A DNA stretch of 12,884 nucleotides from contig JAHENP010000287.1 of assembly GCA_018609965.1 (NCBI GenBank), positions 1-12,884 of the forward strand, in the 5' to 3' direction. The position numbers and the translations under genes were made by a program. This DNA is from Haloferacaceae archaeon (lineage in GTDB: Archaea; Halobacteriota; Halobacteria; Halobacteriales; Haloferacaceae). This document shows positions 1-7,174 of this stretch, piece after piece (the stretch's first letter is position 1; each line of letters starts with the position of its first letter). The notes under the pieces are model-generated. The model had not been told where the DNA came from, searched no databases, and worked only from the letters and a program-made list of their open reading frames with translations.

Positions 1-204
1 CACCGACGCGTTCTGGTCGATCCCCGAGGTCCCCTCGAACACCTGGATCGCCACCAGCCCGTCCTCGGACTCGAGGATCTGGCCGCGCTTGGTCTCGCCT
101 TGCGGCGTCTCGATTTCGACCATCTCGTCGTAGCCGACCGGCTCGTCGACCTCGGCGAACACCAGCGGACCGCTGATCTCCGTGATCGTCTCGTACTCTT
201 TCAT
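1..204 (-). CDS. atpB: A-type ATP synthase subunit B, N-terminal fragment
   Basis: This is the non-catalytic regulatory B subunit of the A1 head, which alternates with A in the A3B3 hexamer. Only the first 68 codons are in the window and the rest lies beyond the left edge. The fragment begins [16 protein letters not shown] and matches the N-terminal beta-barrel domain shared by A/B (alpha/beta) subunits, including the ISGPL segment and the later GQILE and VFEGTSGI segments. The ATG at 202-204 is only 5 nt after the atpA stop, which indicates translational coupling, and the order A then B is standard for haloarchaeal operons. atpD would be expected next but cannot be seen. The identification is secure from the conserved N-terminus and the position. 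Confidence 0.95.
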   Translation of the reverse strand, partial: MKEYETITEISGPLVFAEVDEPVGYDEMVEIETPQGETKRGQILESEDGLVAIQVFEGTSGIDQNASV

Positions 205-209
205 TGTTG

Positions 210-1982
210 TCAGTAGAGTGCCCGCAGTTGTTCGGTGATGTCCTCGGCGATCTCGTCGACGAACGCGTCCGCCTCGTCGTCCGGCGTCGTCCCGATCCGG
301 TTGATCCGGGGGGCCGCCTCCACGCCGACGATCTCGTCGATCGGCACGCCCGCGTCGAGCGCGTCGAACGCCTCGTCGTTGAACGTCTTGATCACGTCGA
401 GGATGCGGTACGTCTTCTCCGGCGGACAGTACCGGTCCACGTCGTGGAGCGCGTTCTGTTGGAGATACGCCTCACGCAGGAACCGCGCCACTTCCAGGGT
501 GAGCTGTTGGTCCTCCGGCAGGGCGTCTTTCCCGACCAACTGGACGATCTCCTGGAGTTCGTCCTCCTCGTCCAACGTGTCGACGGCCCACTGCCGTTTC
601 TCGGGCCAGTCGTCTGCGACGTTCTCGACGAACCAGTCGTCGAGTTGGTCGCGGTACAACGAGTAGGAGTCGTTCCAGTTGATCGCCGGGAAGTGTCGCC
701 GCTCGGCGAGATCCGAGTCCAACGCCCAGAACGTCTTCACGATCCGCAGCGTGTTCTGGGTCACCGGCTCCGAGAAGTCCCCGCCGGGCGGGGAGACGGC
801 GCCGATCACCGAGATCGACCCCTCCGTCCCGTTGACGTTCTGGAAGTAGCCCGCCCGCTCGTAGAACTGGCTCAGCCGGGCCGCGAGATACGCCGGATAC
901 CCCTCCTCGCCGGGCATCTCCTCTAACCGCGAGGAGATCTCCCGCATCGCCTCCGCCCACCGCGAGGTGGAGTCTGCCATCAACGCCACGTCGTACCCCA
1001 TGTCGCGGTAGTGTTCCGCGATGGTGATCCCCGTGTACACACACGACTCGCGTGCGGCGACGGGCATGTTCGAGGTGTTGGCGATGAGACAGGTCCGGGC
1101 CATCAACGGGTTGCCGGACTGTGGGTCCGGTAGCTCCGGGAAGTCCTCGATAACCTCCGTCATCTCGTTGCCACGCTCCCCACAGCCGATGTAGACGACG
1201 ATGTCCGCGTCCGCGAACTTCGCCAGTGACTGTTGGGTGACGGTCTTTCCGGAGCCGAACGGCCCCGGAATCGCCGCCGTCCCGCCTTTCGCGAGCGGGA
1301 ACAACCCGTCGAGGATGCGTTGCCCGGAGACGAGCGGCGTCGTCGGCGTCTCCTTCTCGACTGTCGGCCGTTGTTCACGCACCGGCCACTCCTGGTGCAT
1401 CGAGATCTCCGTTCCGTCCTCTAAGACGACGACGGGCTCTTCGACATCGAACTCCCCTTCCTTCGTGTCGGCGACGACGCCACCGTCCTCGTCGGGCGGC
1501 ACCATCACCTTGTGGTCGATGGTGACCGTCTCCGGGACAACCCCGACCACGTCGCCGGCCTCGACCGTGTCGCCGGCCTCAACCTCGGGGACGAACTCCC
1601 ACTCCTTCTCGAGGTCGATCCCCGGGGCGTCGACCCCGCGGTCGAGGAAGGCGCTGTTCATCTTGTCTTCCAACACGTCCAACGGGCGTTGGACGCCGTC
1701 GTAGATCGTGTCGAGCATCCCCGGCCCCAGATCGACCGTCAGCGGCTCACCCGTGTTCTCGACGGGCTCGCCCGGGCCGACCCCCGAGGTCTCCTCGTAC
1801 ACCTGGATCGTGGTGATCCCACCTTCGATCTCGATCACTTCCCCCATCAACCCCTCGTCGCCGACGTACACCACGTCGTTCATCCGGGCGTCGAGGTCGG
1901 TCGCGGTGACGACCGGCCCACTCACGCTCCGGATCTCGCCGGTGTCGACGGGCGTCACGTTGGAGTCGGTTGCTTGGCTCAT
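210..1982 (-). CDS. atpA: A-type ATP synthase catalytic subunit A
   Basis: This is the catalytic subunit of the A1 head, which makes ATP from ADP and Pi using the ion gradient at the cytoplasmic face of the membrane. The product is 590 residues, a normal length for archaeal A subunits, so no intein is inserted (some archaeal atpA genes carry one). The Walker A motif GPFGSGKT lies at residues 240-247. It is followed by the family segment [11 protein letters not shown] and by the nucleotide-binding region [31 protein letters not shown]. The extra 'bulge' domain typical of A subunits occupies roughly residues 115-200. The ATG at 1980-1982 follows the atpF stop by 33 nt. That spacer is A/C-rich with no clear Shine-Dalgarno and no evident TATA box, so I infer the gene is transcribed from upstream promoters. 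Confidence 0.98.
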   Translation of the reverse strand: MSQATDSNVTPVDTGEIRSVSGPVVTATDLDARMNDVVYVGDEGLMGEVIEIEGGITTIQVYEETSGVGPGEPVENTGEPLTVDLGPGMLDTIYDGVQRPLDVLEDKMNSAFLDRGVDAPGIDLEKEWEFVPEVEAGDTVEAGDVVGVVPETVTIDHKVMVPPDEDGGVVADTKEGEFDVEEPVVVLEDGTEISMHQEWPVREQRPTVEKETPTTPLVSGQRILDGLFPLAKGGTAAIPGPFGSGKTVTQQSLAKFADADIVVYIGCGERGNEMTEVIEDFPELPDPQSGNPLMARTCLIANTSNMPVAARESCVYTGITIAEHYRDMGYDVALMADSTSRWAEAMREISSRLEEMPGEEGYPAYLAARLSQFYERAGYFQNVNGTEGSISVIGAVSPPGGDFSEPVTQNTLRIVKTFWALDSDLAERRHFPAINWNDSYSLYRDQLDDWFVENVADDWPEKRQWAVDTLDEEDELQEIVQLVGKDALPEDQQLTLEVARFLREAYLQQNALHDVDRYCPPEKTYRILDVIKTFNDEAFDALDAGVPIDEIVGVEAAPRINRIGTTPDDEADAFVDEIAEDITEQLRALY

Positions 1983-2015
1983 GTGTTGTGTGTCGTGTTC
2001 CGTGTTTTGGACGGG

Positions 2016-2369
2016 TTAAGGCATTCCCTGACCCTGCCCGTCGTCTTCGTCTTCGGCCATCAGGTCGATCCCGATGGCACGCTTGATCTGTTCACGCAGT
2101 CCACCGCCGCCGGCGCCGCCGCCCAACGTCACCAACACCGGGTCGACGCTCTCCTGGACGGTCTCCCGCACCCCCCGCGAGAGGTGGTCGAGATCGTCGT
2201 TCCGCATCACGACGATCCCCACGTCCTCGTCTGCGAGCGTCCGCTCGACGGCCGCGTCGAGTTCGTCTGGCTTCTCGTCGTCCGGCACGTCCTCGAACTT
2301 CCGTACGCCGGCCAGCCGGAAGCCGGTGGTGAAATCCGGGCTGCCGATCACCGCGATCTCCTTGCTCAT
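2016..2369 (-). CDS. atpF: A-type ATP synthase subunit F
   Basis: Subunit F is a small Rossmann-like protein of the central stalk, bound to subunit D, that contributes to rotor coupling and regulation. The 117-residue product opens with IAVIGSPDFTTGFRLAGV, the hallmark N-terminus of this family, and has the later segment DVGIVVMRNDD. The core is the usual length. The last ~15 residues form an acidic then Gly/Gln-rich tail (ending GQGQGMP) that I regard as a lineage-specific extension. The ATG (2367-2369) overlaps the atpC stop in an ATGA arrangement. A GGTGAT element just upstream inside atpC fits the haloarchaeal anti-Shine-Dalgarno, consistent with termination-reinitiation. Confidence 0.95.
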   Translation of the reverse strand: MSKEIAVIGSPDFTTGFRLAGVRKFEDVPDDEKPDELDAAVERTLADEDVGIVVMRNDDLDHLSRGVRETVQESVDPVLVTLGGGAGGGGLREQIKRAIGIDLMAEDEDDGQGQGMP

Positions 2370-3415
2370 AAGATCACCAACTCGCGTTCGATCTCGTCGG
2401 GGTCGAGCCCCGCCTCCTTGCCGCGTGCGATCGCGCGGATGTTGTCTACCTCGCGTTCCTTCGACAGGATGAACGCCACCACCGGCGTCACCGACAACGG
2501 GTAGATCGTCCCCAGCGCGTCCGCGTACTCCACCTGTGCCGCCTCCAGGGCGCGTTCGAACCCGACGAGGCTGTCTGCGGTCGCCAGCTCGTCTAACGCC
2601 GTCGACAGATCGTCGCCGTACGTGCTCTCGCGGATGTACGCGACGAGTTCGTCCATACTGCCGGCCAGCCGTTGGACATCCCGCTTGGAGAACAGGTCCC
2701 CGCCAGCGATGAAGTACGCCGCCGGCTCCAACTCCGTCCCCGACCGGGCCAGCCTGAGCGCGTTGATCGCGTTCCGGAAGTCGATCTCCGCCCGCAGATA
2801 CCGACGGTACTCCGCCAACTCGTCGGACGACCCCAACTCCGCGGTCAACAGCTCGTAGTACGCGCGGTCGACCGCGTTCTCCAACGGGACGAGCAGCCCG
2901 GCGTCCTCGTAGTCACCGAGCGCACCCGCGAGGGCGTCGCCGAACAACGTGTCCGACAACCCCTCGACGATCTCCTCGATCGAGCCGGCGTCTGCGAGCC
3001 GGTCGAGTCTGTCGTCGTCCAACTCGCCGGCTCTGATCATGTCCACCCGGACCTCCTCCGGCTCCGTCCCCGAGTAGACCCCCCGGAGCAACGTCTTCAC
3101 GTTCCAGGCGTCGAACTTCCGGAGATACCGGACCAGCAGGTCGTACAACGACCCCTCGGCCCACCCTAACAGGTCGTCGAACTGCCGGGCGAGGTTCCGG
3201 TTGAGTGTGTACTCGATCAGGTCGACGCCGTCGAACCGCGACCCCAACTCGTTGATCTCCCGGCTGTACGCTGACTCCTCCATGTCGCGGGCGATCTCCG
3301 CCGGCGAGGTCCGCAACAACCGGCGGTACGACTCCTCGTCGTACAACCCCGCGCGGCGCGACCGGACGCGGGCGTTGACGTACTCCGCGTTGGCGCTCCC
3401 GGCACGACTACTCAT
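2366..3415 (-). CDS. atpC: A-type ATP synthase subunit C
   Basis: Subunit C is the funnel-shaped helical adaptor that seats the central stalk (D/F) on the c-ring, homologous to V-ATPase subunit d. The product is 349 residues, the usual length, and predicted almost wholly alpha-helical. The N-terminus contains AEYVNARVRSRRAGLYDEESYRRLL, typical of haloarchaeal AtpC, and the recurring NLARQFDDLL and FRNAINALRLAR segments reflect the internal threefold repeat of the family. The C-terminus holds a KEREVDNIRAIARGKEAGL segment, also family-typical. The start at 3413-3415 overlaps the atpE stop by 8 nt and the end overlaps atpF by 4 nt, so the three genes are translationally linked. Confidence 0.96.
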   Translation of the reverse strand: MSSRAGSANAEYVNARVRSRRAGLYDEESYRRLLRTSPAEIARDMEESAYSREINELGSRFDGVDLIEYTLNRNLARQFDDLLGWAEGSLYDLLVRYLRKFDAWNVKTLLRGVYSGTEPEEVRVDMIRAGELDDDRLDRLADAGSIEEIVEGLSDTLFGDALAGALGDYEDAGLLVPLENAVDRAYYELLTAELGSSDELAEYRRYLRAEIDFRNAINALRLARSGTELEPAAYFIAGGDLFSKRDVQRLAGSMDELVAYIRESTYGDDLSTALDELATADSLVGFERALEAAQVEYADALGTIYPLSVTPVVAFILSKEREVDNIRAIARGKEAGLDPDEIERELVIL

Positions 3416-3986
3416 CGTCGAACAGTCGTGTGCTCAGTTCCTTCAGGCTGTCCTCCCACGCGTCCGCCAACACGGAGTCGAACGTGTTGTCCACCCGGAC
3501 GCGCGACTGCTCGCTCTCCACGACGACCCCGCCCAGACAGTCGTGGTCGCCGCCGTAGCTGTGGCCGTCGCGCCCGTCGACCAACGACCGCAACAACGAC
3601 TCGTCGTCCGCCCGGCCGTAGACGACGATGTCGCCGTCGAACTCGCCCGCGGCGTCTTCCAACAACGCACGCGTCAGTTCCTCGCGTCGGTTGCCCGACA
3701 GCGCCGCCAACGCCGTCTCCGTCTGGTCGCGCACGTCCTCCAACACGTCGCGGCGGGCCTCCAGTCGGGCCTGTTTGGCCTCCAACTTCGCCGACGAGAG
3801 CGCCTGCTCGCGTTCTTGTTCGATCTGGCGCTCGACGGCTGCCTCTCGATCCGCTACGAGCTCGTCGGCTTCGGCCTCTGCCTCGGCGACGATCTCCTCG
3901 GCACGCTGTTGGGCCGCCTCGCGGATCTCCTCTGCGCGCGTGCGGGCATCGTCACGGATGTCTTCGACGACTGTATCGAGACTCAT
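3408..3986 (-). CDS. atpE: A-type ATP synthase subunit E (peripheral stalk)
   Basis: Subunit E pairs with subunit H to form the peripheral stalk that holds the A3B3 head stationary relative to AtpI. The 192-residue product shows the expected layout. Residues ~1-95 are a long, highly charged helix rich in Ala, Glu and Arg (for example EEIREAAQQRAEEIVAEAEA) that forms a right-handed coiled coil. The remainder is a globular domain with CLGGVVVESEQSRVRVDNTFDSVL, which matches the conserved GGVVV..DG/NxxRVDNTFD signature. The ATG (3984-3986) follows the atpK stop by 19 nt. No separate promoter is evident. Confidence 0.96.
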   Translation of the reverse strand: MSLDTVVEDIRDDARTRAEEIREAAQQRAEEIVAEAEAEADELVADREAAVERQIEQEREQALSSAKLEAKQARLEARRDVLEDVRDQTETALAALSGNRREELTRALLEDAAGEFDGDIVVYGRADDESLLRSLVDGRDGHSYGGDHDCLGGVVVESEQSRVRVDNTFDSVLADAWEDSLKELSTRLFDDE

Positions 3987-4005
3987 TGTTGCGAAGAATC
4001 CCGAC

Positions 4006-4263
4006 TTACGTCGCCAGGAAAATGGTCACGAACGCGAAGATGATCAGTGTCTCCGGCAGTGCGGTGAAGACGAGTCCCTGGATGAACAGGTCGTCGTCCT
4101 CGGCGATCGCGCCGATCGCCGCCGACCCGATCCCTCGCTGTGCGTAGCCGACGCCGATCGCCGCGAGGCCGACCGCCAACGCGGCCGCACCCTGGTTGTT
4201 GAGCGCCGGGCCACTACTCTCCTGCAGTACAACGTTCGCCAGTTCTGGGGCAACTTCGAGCAT
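4006..4263 (-). CDS. atpK: A-type ATP synthase subunit K (c-ring proteolipid)
   Basis: AtpK is the membrane-rotor c subunit and carries the ion through the Ao sector. The product is a single hairpin of two hydrophobic helices, with the Gly/Ala-rich first helix GAAALAVGLAAIGVGYAQRG and the second helix around TALPETLIIFAFVTIFL. The essential carboxylate is the Glu of PET (residue 71 here). I chose the ATG at 4261-4263 (85 residues) because GGTGA sits 5 nt before it. A GTG three codons upstream (4270-4272, 88 residues) is an alternative. The helix-1 Gln and the Tyr after PET that accompany Na+ binding in A/V-type c subunits are absent (Phe replaces Tyr), so I infer H+ coupling. Unlike its neighbours, the gene stands 138 nt after atpI and has its own TATA-like element. 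Confidence 0.93.
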   Translation of the reverse strand: MLEVAPELANVVLQESSGPALNNQGAAALAVGLAAIGVGYAQRGIGSAAIGAIAEDDDLFIQGLVFTALPETLIIFAFVTIFLAT

Positions 4264-4401
4264 GAGGTTCACCGTGGTTCGATCGTCTGCGAACGGTAGG
4301 TAGTTGCTACTGTGGTGGTAATAAGCGTTCGCAAATACGATGGCCGACGAGCCGGTTCACGGGAGTCTCACGCCCCGAACCCGGCTGTCGGCGGGGCGGC
4401 G
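4264..4401 (-). promoter_or_regulatory. atpI-atpK gap: internal promoter and hairpin
   Basis: This is the only sizeable gap inside the operon. On the minus strand, TTATTA at 4319-4324 with an upstream purine-containing CGAAC element resembles a haloarchaeal BRE/TATA pair. Initiation about 25-27 nt downstream would fall near 4293, leaving a ~30-nt leader that ends in GGTGA before the atpK ATG. Upstream of it lies an imperfect inverted repeat: GCCGGGTTC (plus strand 4377-4385 as its complement) pairs with GAACCGGC (4351-4358) around an 18-nt loop, starting 16 nt after the atpI stop. It could attenuate transcription or act as an RNA-processing or stabilising element. Both roles are inferred. Confidence 0.5.
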
Positions 4402-6654
4402 TCACTCCTCGCTGGTGAACGTCCGGTCGCTCCCCAACGGCTCGTACTCCGTCCCGTCGCCCTCGTAGAACTTCGAGAAGAACTCGAAGTACTCCAGCCG
4501 GATCGCCTGGATTCCCGAGGAGGTGACCCCCAGGGCCAACACGAGCATGTGGCCGGCGATCAACACAACGATACCGAACAGCAACGACAACGGCCCGCCG
4601 TGTGCCAACCCGCCAAAGAGGATGCCCGTCACCTCATGGCCGTGTGACATCGTCCCGACCTCGGGCATCTTCGTCAGCGCGAAGTGCCAGGCGGTCCCGG
4701 TCGACTCGCTGGTCTCGTACACGCCGAAAAACAGGAGGTTGACCGCGAAGGCCATCCCTGCCTTCCCGAGCAACACCGCCCCGATCCGGAGGTACGAGAG
4801 GGTGTGTGAGAGCACAGTAAAGATCTCGACGATCTCGACGGCCGGCCCGAGCAGGATCAACAACACCCCGAGGGCGATCATCCCGACCCCGATCTGGCCG
4901 ACGATCACCGGGAGACCGGTGAAGCCGAGTTCGAACGCCGCGCTCTTGCCGGTGCCGAACACGTCGAAGAGGATCGACGGCGTCTGACCGAGGAAGTTAC
5001 TGAACAGGAACAACCACAGCCCGTTCAGCGCCAACAGCCAGGAGCCGGACTCCTCCATTGCCTCGCCGAACCCGTGGAACTGCAGGTTCTCGTAGAAGTC
5101 GAAGAGCCAGGCGACGTTGACGTGGAGTGCGCCGAACAACACGGAGACGACGAGCCACGTCCGTGCCCAGTAGGTGCTGGCCGGCTGTAACCCCTTCTTC
5201 AGGGGCGCGTGGTCCAACCCGACGACCGGCTCCCAGAACTGGGAGGCGATCAGGTGGAGCCCGAAGATCTCGCCGTAGAGGATGCCGAAGATCGTCGTCG
5301 ACACGCCAGCCATCATCGCGATCGACCCCATCGCACGGAAGCTGTCCGAGTCGAACCCGCGGTAGAGGTACGCGCCGATCCCCGCGTAGATCAGCCCGTA
5401 CGCGAAGTCGCCGATCATGAACCCGAACATCACTGGGAACGTGAGGAACAACACGATCGTCGGGTCCAACTCCCGGTAGCTCGGCTTCCCGACGAGACTG
5501 GTCAACAGCTCGAAGGGACCGGTCACGCCCGGGTTGTTCTGGACCGTCGGCGGCTCGTCGTCTCGCATCACGACGGGCGTCCCGCCGTCCGCGACCGCCC
5601 GTTGGCGGTCCTCGCTTTCGGCGTCGTCCGCCTCCGTGTCGGTGTCGCGTTCACCCGCCTCGCGAACGGACTGGGGTACGTCCTCGCGGACCGCTACCGT
5701 CCCGTCACTGCTGAACGCCGCCCGTTCCAACTCCTCGACCTCGGCGCTGTTGCCGACGGCGTCGGAGATGGCGGCCGCAAACTCCGTGTACTCTGCGGAC
5801 GGAATCCACCCCTCGGCGACGAACGCATTCTCCGTCGTCGCGAACGACAACGGCGCGTCTGCCTTGTCGACCCGGATCGACAGCTCCTCTTCGGCCGCCA
5901 ACAGGAAGCCGGCCCACTCCTCGCGGAGCAGTTCGACCTCTCTGTCGACGGCGTCTAACTCAGACTCCAACTCCGCGCGTTCGCTCTCTAACTCCCGGAG
6001 GTACGCCTCCGGCGCGGTCTGGTCACCCTCGACGGCCGGCACCTCGACGGCCGCGAACTCCGCGGCGACGAGCGCGTCCGCTAACGCCTCCGGCTCGGCC
6101 GACGGTGCCGGCCGGGCGAACACGGCGAGATACTCCTCGCCCGCGAACACATCGAACTCGTCGAGTTCACTCGCCCGGGAGACGGTCGCGCGCACGTCCG
6201 CCTCCTCTCCCTCGCCGACGACAACCTGGAGGCTGTCGTACCCCGCGAGCAGGTCCAGGTCGATCCCGATGTCGACGAACGGCTCGACGGCGTCGATCCG
6301 GTCGGTCACGCGACGCAGGTCATCACGGAGTCGCTCGCGCCGGTCGTCCAGTTCGTTGGCGGACTCGCGAACCTCCGCCAACTCCGCTTCGAGTGCCTCG
6401 TCGGTGACGATCCGTGATGGACCGCCGTCGGACTGTTCGACGCCCAACTGCGAGAGCAACGACCGGACGGTGACGAGCTTGTCGGCGGCCGCCTCGGCGC
6501 CGTCCATCGAGGCGCCGTGGTCGAACCCCTCCCAGCCGCCGTCGTACTCCGTCAGGTGGACCAACGAGAGGTCGTGGATCGCCTCGACCACGTCTCCCAT
6601 CACGCGGCGGGAGCCCGTGACCGAGACCTTGCTCATCTGCTCAGGTCTGAGCAT
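4402..6654 (-). CDS. atpI: A-type ATP synthase subunit I (a subunit, stator)
   Basis: AtpI is the membrane stator that forms the ion half-channels against the c-ring and anchors the peripheral stalks, homologous to V-ATPase subunit a. The product is 750 residues. It begins MLRPEQMSKVSVTGSRRVM, the standard haloarchaeal start. A cytosolic N-terminal part to about residue 395 contains coiled-coil stretches. It ends in an acidic linker at about residues 335-357 before the PTVQNNPG segment. The membrane domain (~397-735) has several hydrophobic helices. The essential channel arginine is R623 in SYLRIGAVLL. The ATG at 6652-6654 lies inside the end of atpH (14-nt overlap). A second in-frame ATG at 6634-6636 is possible but would lose the conserved N-terminus. 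Confidence 0.97.
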   Translation of the reverse strand: MLRPEQMSKVSVTGSRRVMGDVVEAIHDLSLVHLTEYDGGWEGFDHGASMDGAEAAADKLVTVRSLLSQLGVEQSDGGPSRIVTDEALEAELAEVRESANELDDRRERLRDDLRRVTDRIDAVEPFVDIGIDLDLLAGYDSLQVVVGEGEEADVRATVSRASELDEFDVFAGEEYLAVFARPAPSAEPEALADALVAAEFAAVEVPAVEGDQTAPEAYLRELESERAELESELDAVDREVELLREEWAGFLLAAEEELSIRVDKADAPLSFATTENAFVAEGWIPSAEYTEFAAAISDAVGNSAEVEELERAAFSSDGTVAVREDVPQSVREAGERDTDTEADDAESEDRQRAVADGGTPVVMRDDEPPTVQNNPGVTGPFELLTSLVGKPSYRELDPTIVLFLTFPVMFGFMIGDFAYGLIYAGIGAYLYRGFDSDSFRAMGSIAMMAGVSTTIFGILYGEIFGLHLIASQFWEPVVGLDHAPLKKGLQPASTYWARTWLVVSVLFGALHVNVAWLFDFYENLQFHGFGEAMEESGSWLLALNGLWLFLFSNFLGQTPSILFDVFGTGKSAAFELGFTGLPVIVGQIGVGMIALGVLLILLGPAVEIVEIFTVLSHTLSYLRIGAVLLGKAGMAFAVNLLFFGVYETSESTGTAWHFALTKMPEVGTMSHGHEVTGILFGGLAHGGPLSLLFGIVVLIAGHMLVLALGVTSSGIQAIRLEYFEFFSKFYEGDGTEYEPLGSDRTFTSEE

Positions 6655-6973
6655 GCACCGCCTCCTCGAACCTCTCGACCGCGTGTTCGACCGCCTCGTC
6701 GGTGCGGTCGCGTGCGCGGTCGATCAACGCTTGACGTTCCTGTTCCCCCTCCTCGACGATCCGCTCGCGTTCGGCGTCGATCTCCTCGCGCGCCGCCGCG
6801 AGCCGGTCTTCCTCCAGTTTGTCGGCCTCTGCCTCCGCCTCGGCGAGGATCTCGTCGGCCTCCTCCCGGGCCGCCTGCACCCGCTCGTCCCGGTCGGACT
6901 CCGCCTCGGCGACGATCTCGTCTGCGTCGGCCTCGGCCTGCTTCACTCGTTCGAGAACTTCGGGTCTCGGCAT
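6641..6973 (-). CDS. atpH: A-type ATP synthase subunit H (peripheral stalk)
   Basis: AtpH (AhaH-type) dimerises with subunit E to form the peripheral stalk. The 110-residue product is one continuous, highly charged heptad-like helix (for example EILAEAEAEADKLEEDRLAAAREEIDAE written in part), very rich in Glu, Ala and Arg and without hydrophobic segments. The ATG at 6971-6973 is chosen because a good TATA box lies ~31-36 nt upstream and because MPRPEVLERVKQAE is a typical N-terminus. A longer in-frame opening to 7141 would run through the promoter. It is the first gene of the operon and overlaps atpI by 14 nt. Confidence 0.9.
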   Translation of the reverse strand: MPRPEVLERVKQAEADADEIVAEAESDRDERVQAAREEADEILAEAEAEADKLEEDRLAAAREEIDAERERIVEEGEQERQALIDRARDRTDEAVEHAVERFEEAVHAQT

Positions 6974-7015
6974 TATCTGTCGTTTCTGTCTTGGTCTACG
7001 TCCGTATAAGGTGTT
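6974..7015 (-). promoter_or_regulatory. Main promoter of the ATP synthase operon
   Basis: Reading the minus strand, TTATAC (plus positions 7004-7009) is a clear haloarchaeal TATA box, preceded by an A-rich AAACACC element as a possible BRE. Initiation 25-27 nt downstream would fall at roughly 6978-6982, giving a leader of only about 5-9 nt before the atpH ATG. A near-leaderless transcript is common in haloarchaea. No Shine-Dalgarno is visible before this ATG, which fits. Confidence 0.65.
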
Positions 7016-7174
7016 TGCGGAACGACGCGGGTCAGACGGCGGCTGGGTGGGTCCTCGGAGCTTGTCCGTCTCGTGTGTGGTGAGTGGTGCTGGTGTGGCG
7101 TCGTTGTGATCCACGACACGATCAACACTCAACCTCCACAAAACTGAATTTACCCGACGCCGACACGGCTAGCG
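7016..7174 (+). promoter_or_regulatory. Divergent spacer with leaderless-type promoter of the STAND gene
   Basis: This is the rest of the 201-bp region between the divergent atpH and STAND genes. An AT-rich element AATTTA at 7147-7152 is centred about 25 nt before the ATG at 7175, the spacing expected if transcription starts at or near the start codon. No Shine-Dalgarno is present. Positions ~7070-7110 are G/T-rich (repeats of GTG and GGT) without clear coding or hairpin structure. Confidence 0.45.

Noticed and set aside
210..1982. An intein in atpA
   Set aside because: The product is the normal 590 residues, and the sequence after the P-loop runs on uninterrupted.
1512..2504. A 330-codon plus-strand frame across the atpA/atpF/atpC junctions
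   Set aside because: It is an antisense shadow: it runs across three genuine genes and their junctions and has no recognisable motif.
5534..7009. A 491-codon plus-strand frame opposite atpI and atpH
   Set aside because: The product is Ser/Arg low-complexity, and the opposite strand encodes well-conserved ATP synthase subunits.
6974..7141. N-terminal extension of atpH to 166 residues
   Set aside because: The extension passes through the TATA box at 7004-7009, and its residues do not resemble the AtpH coiled coil, which starts at MPRPEVLERV.
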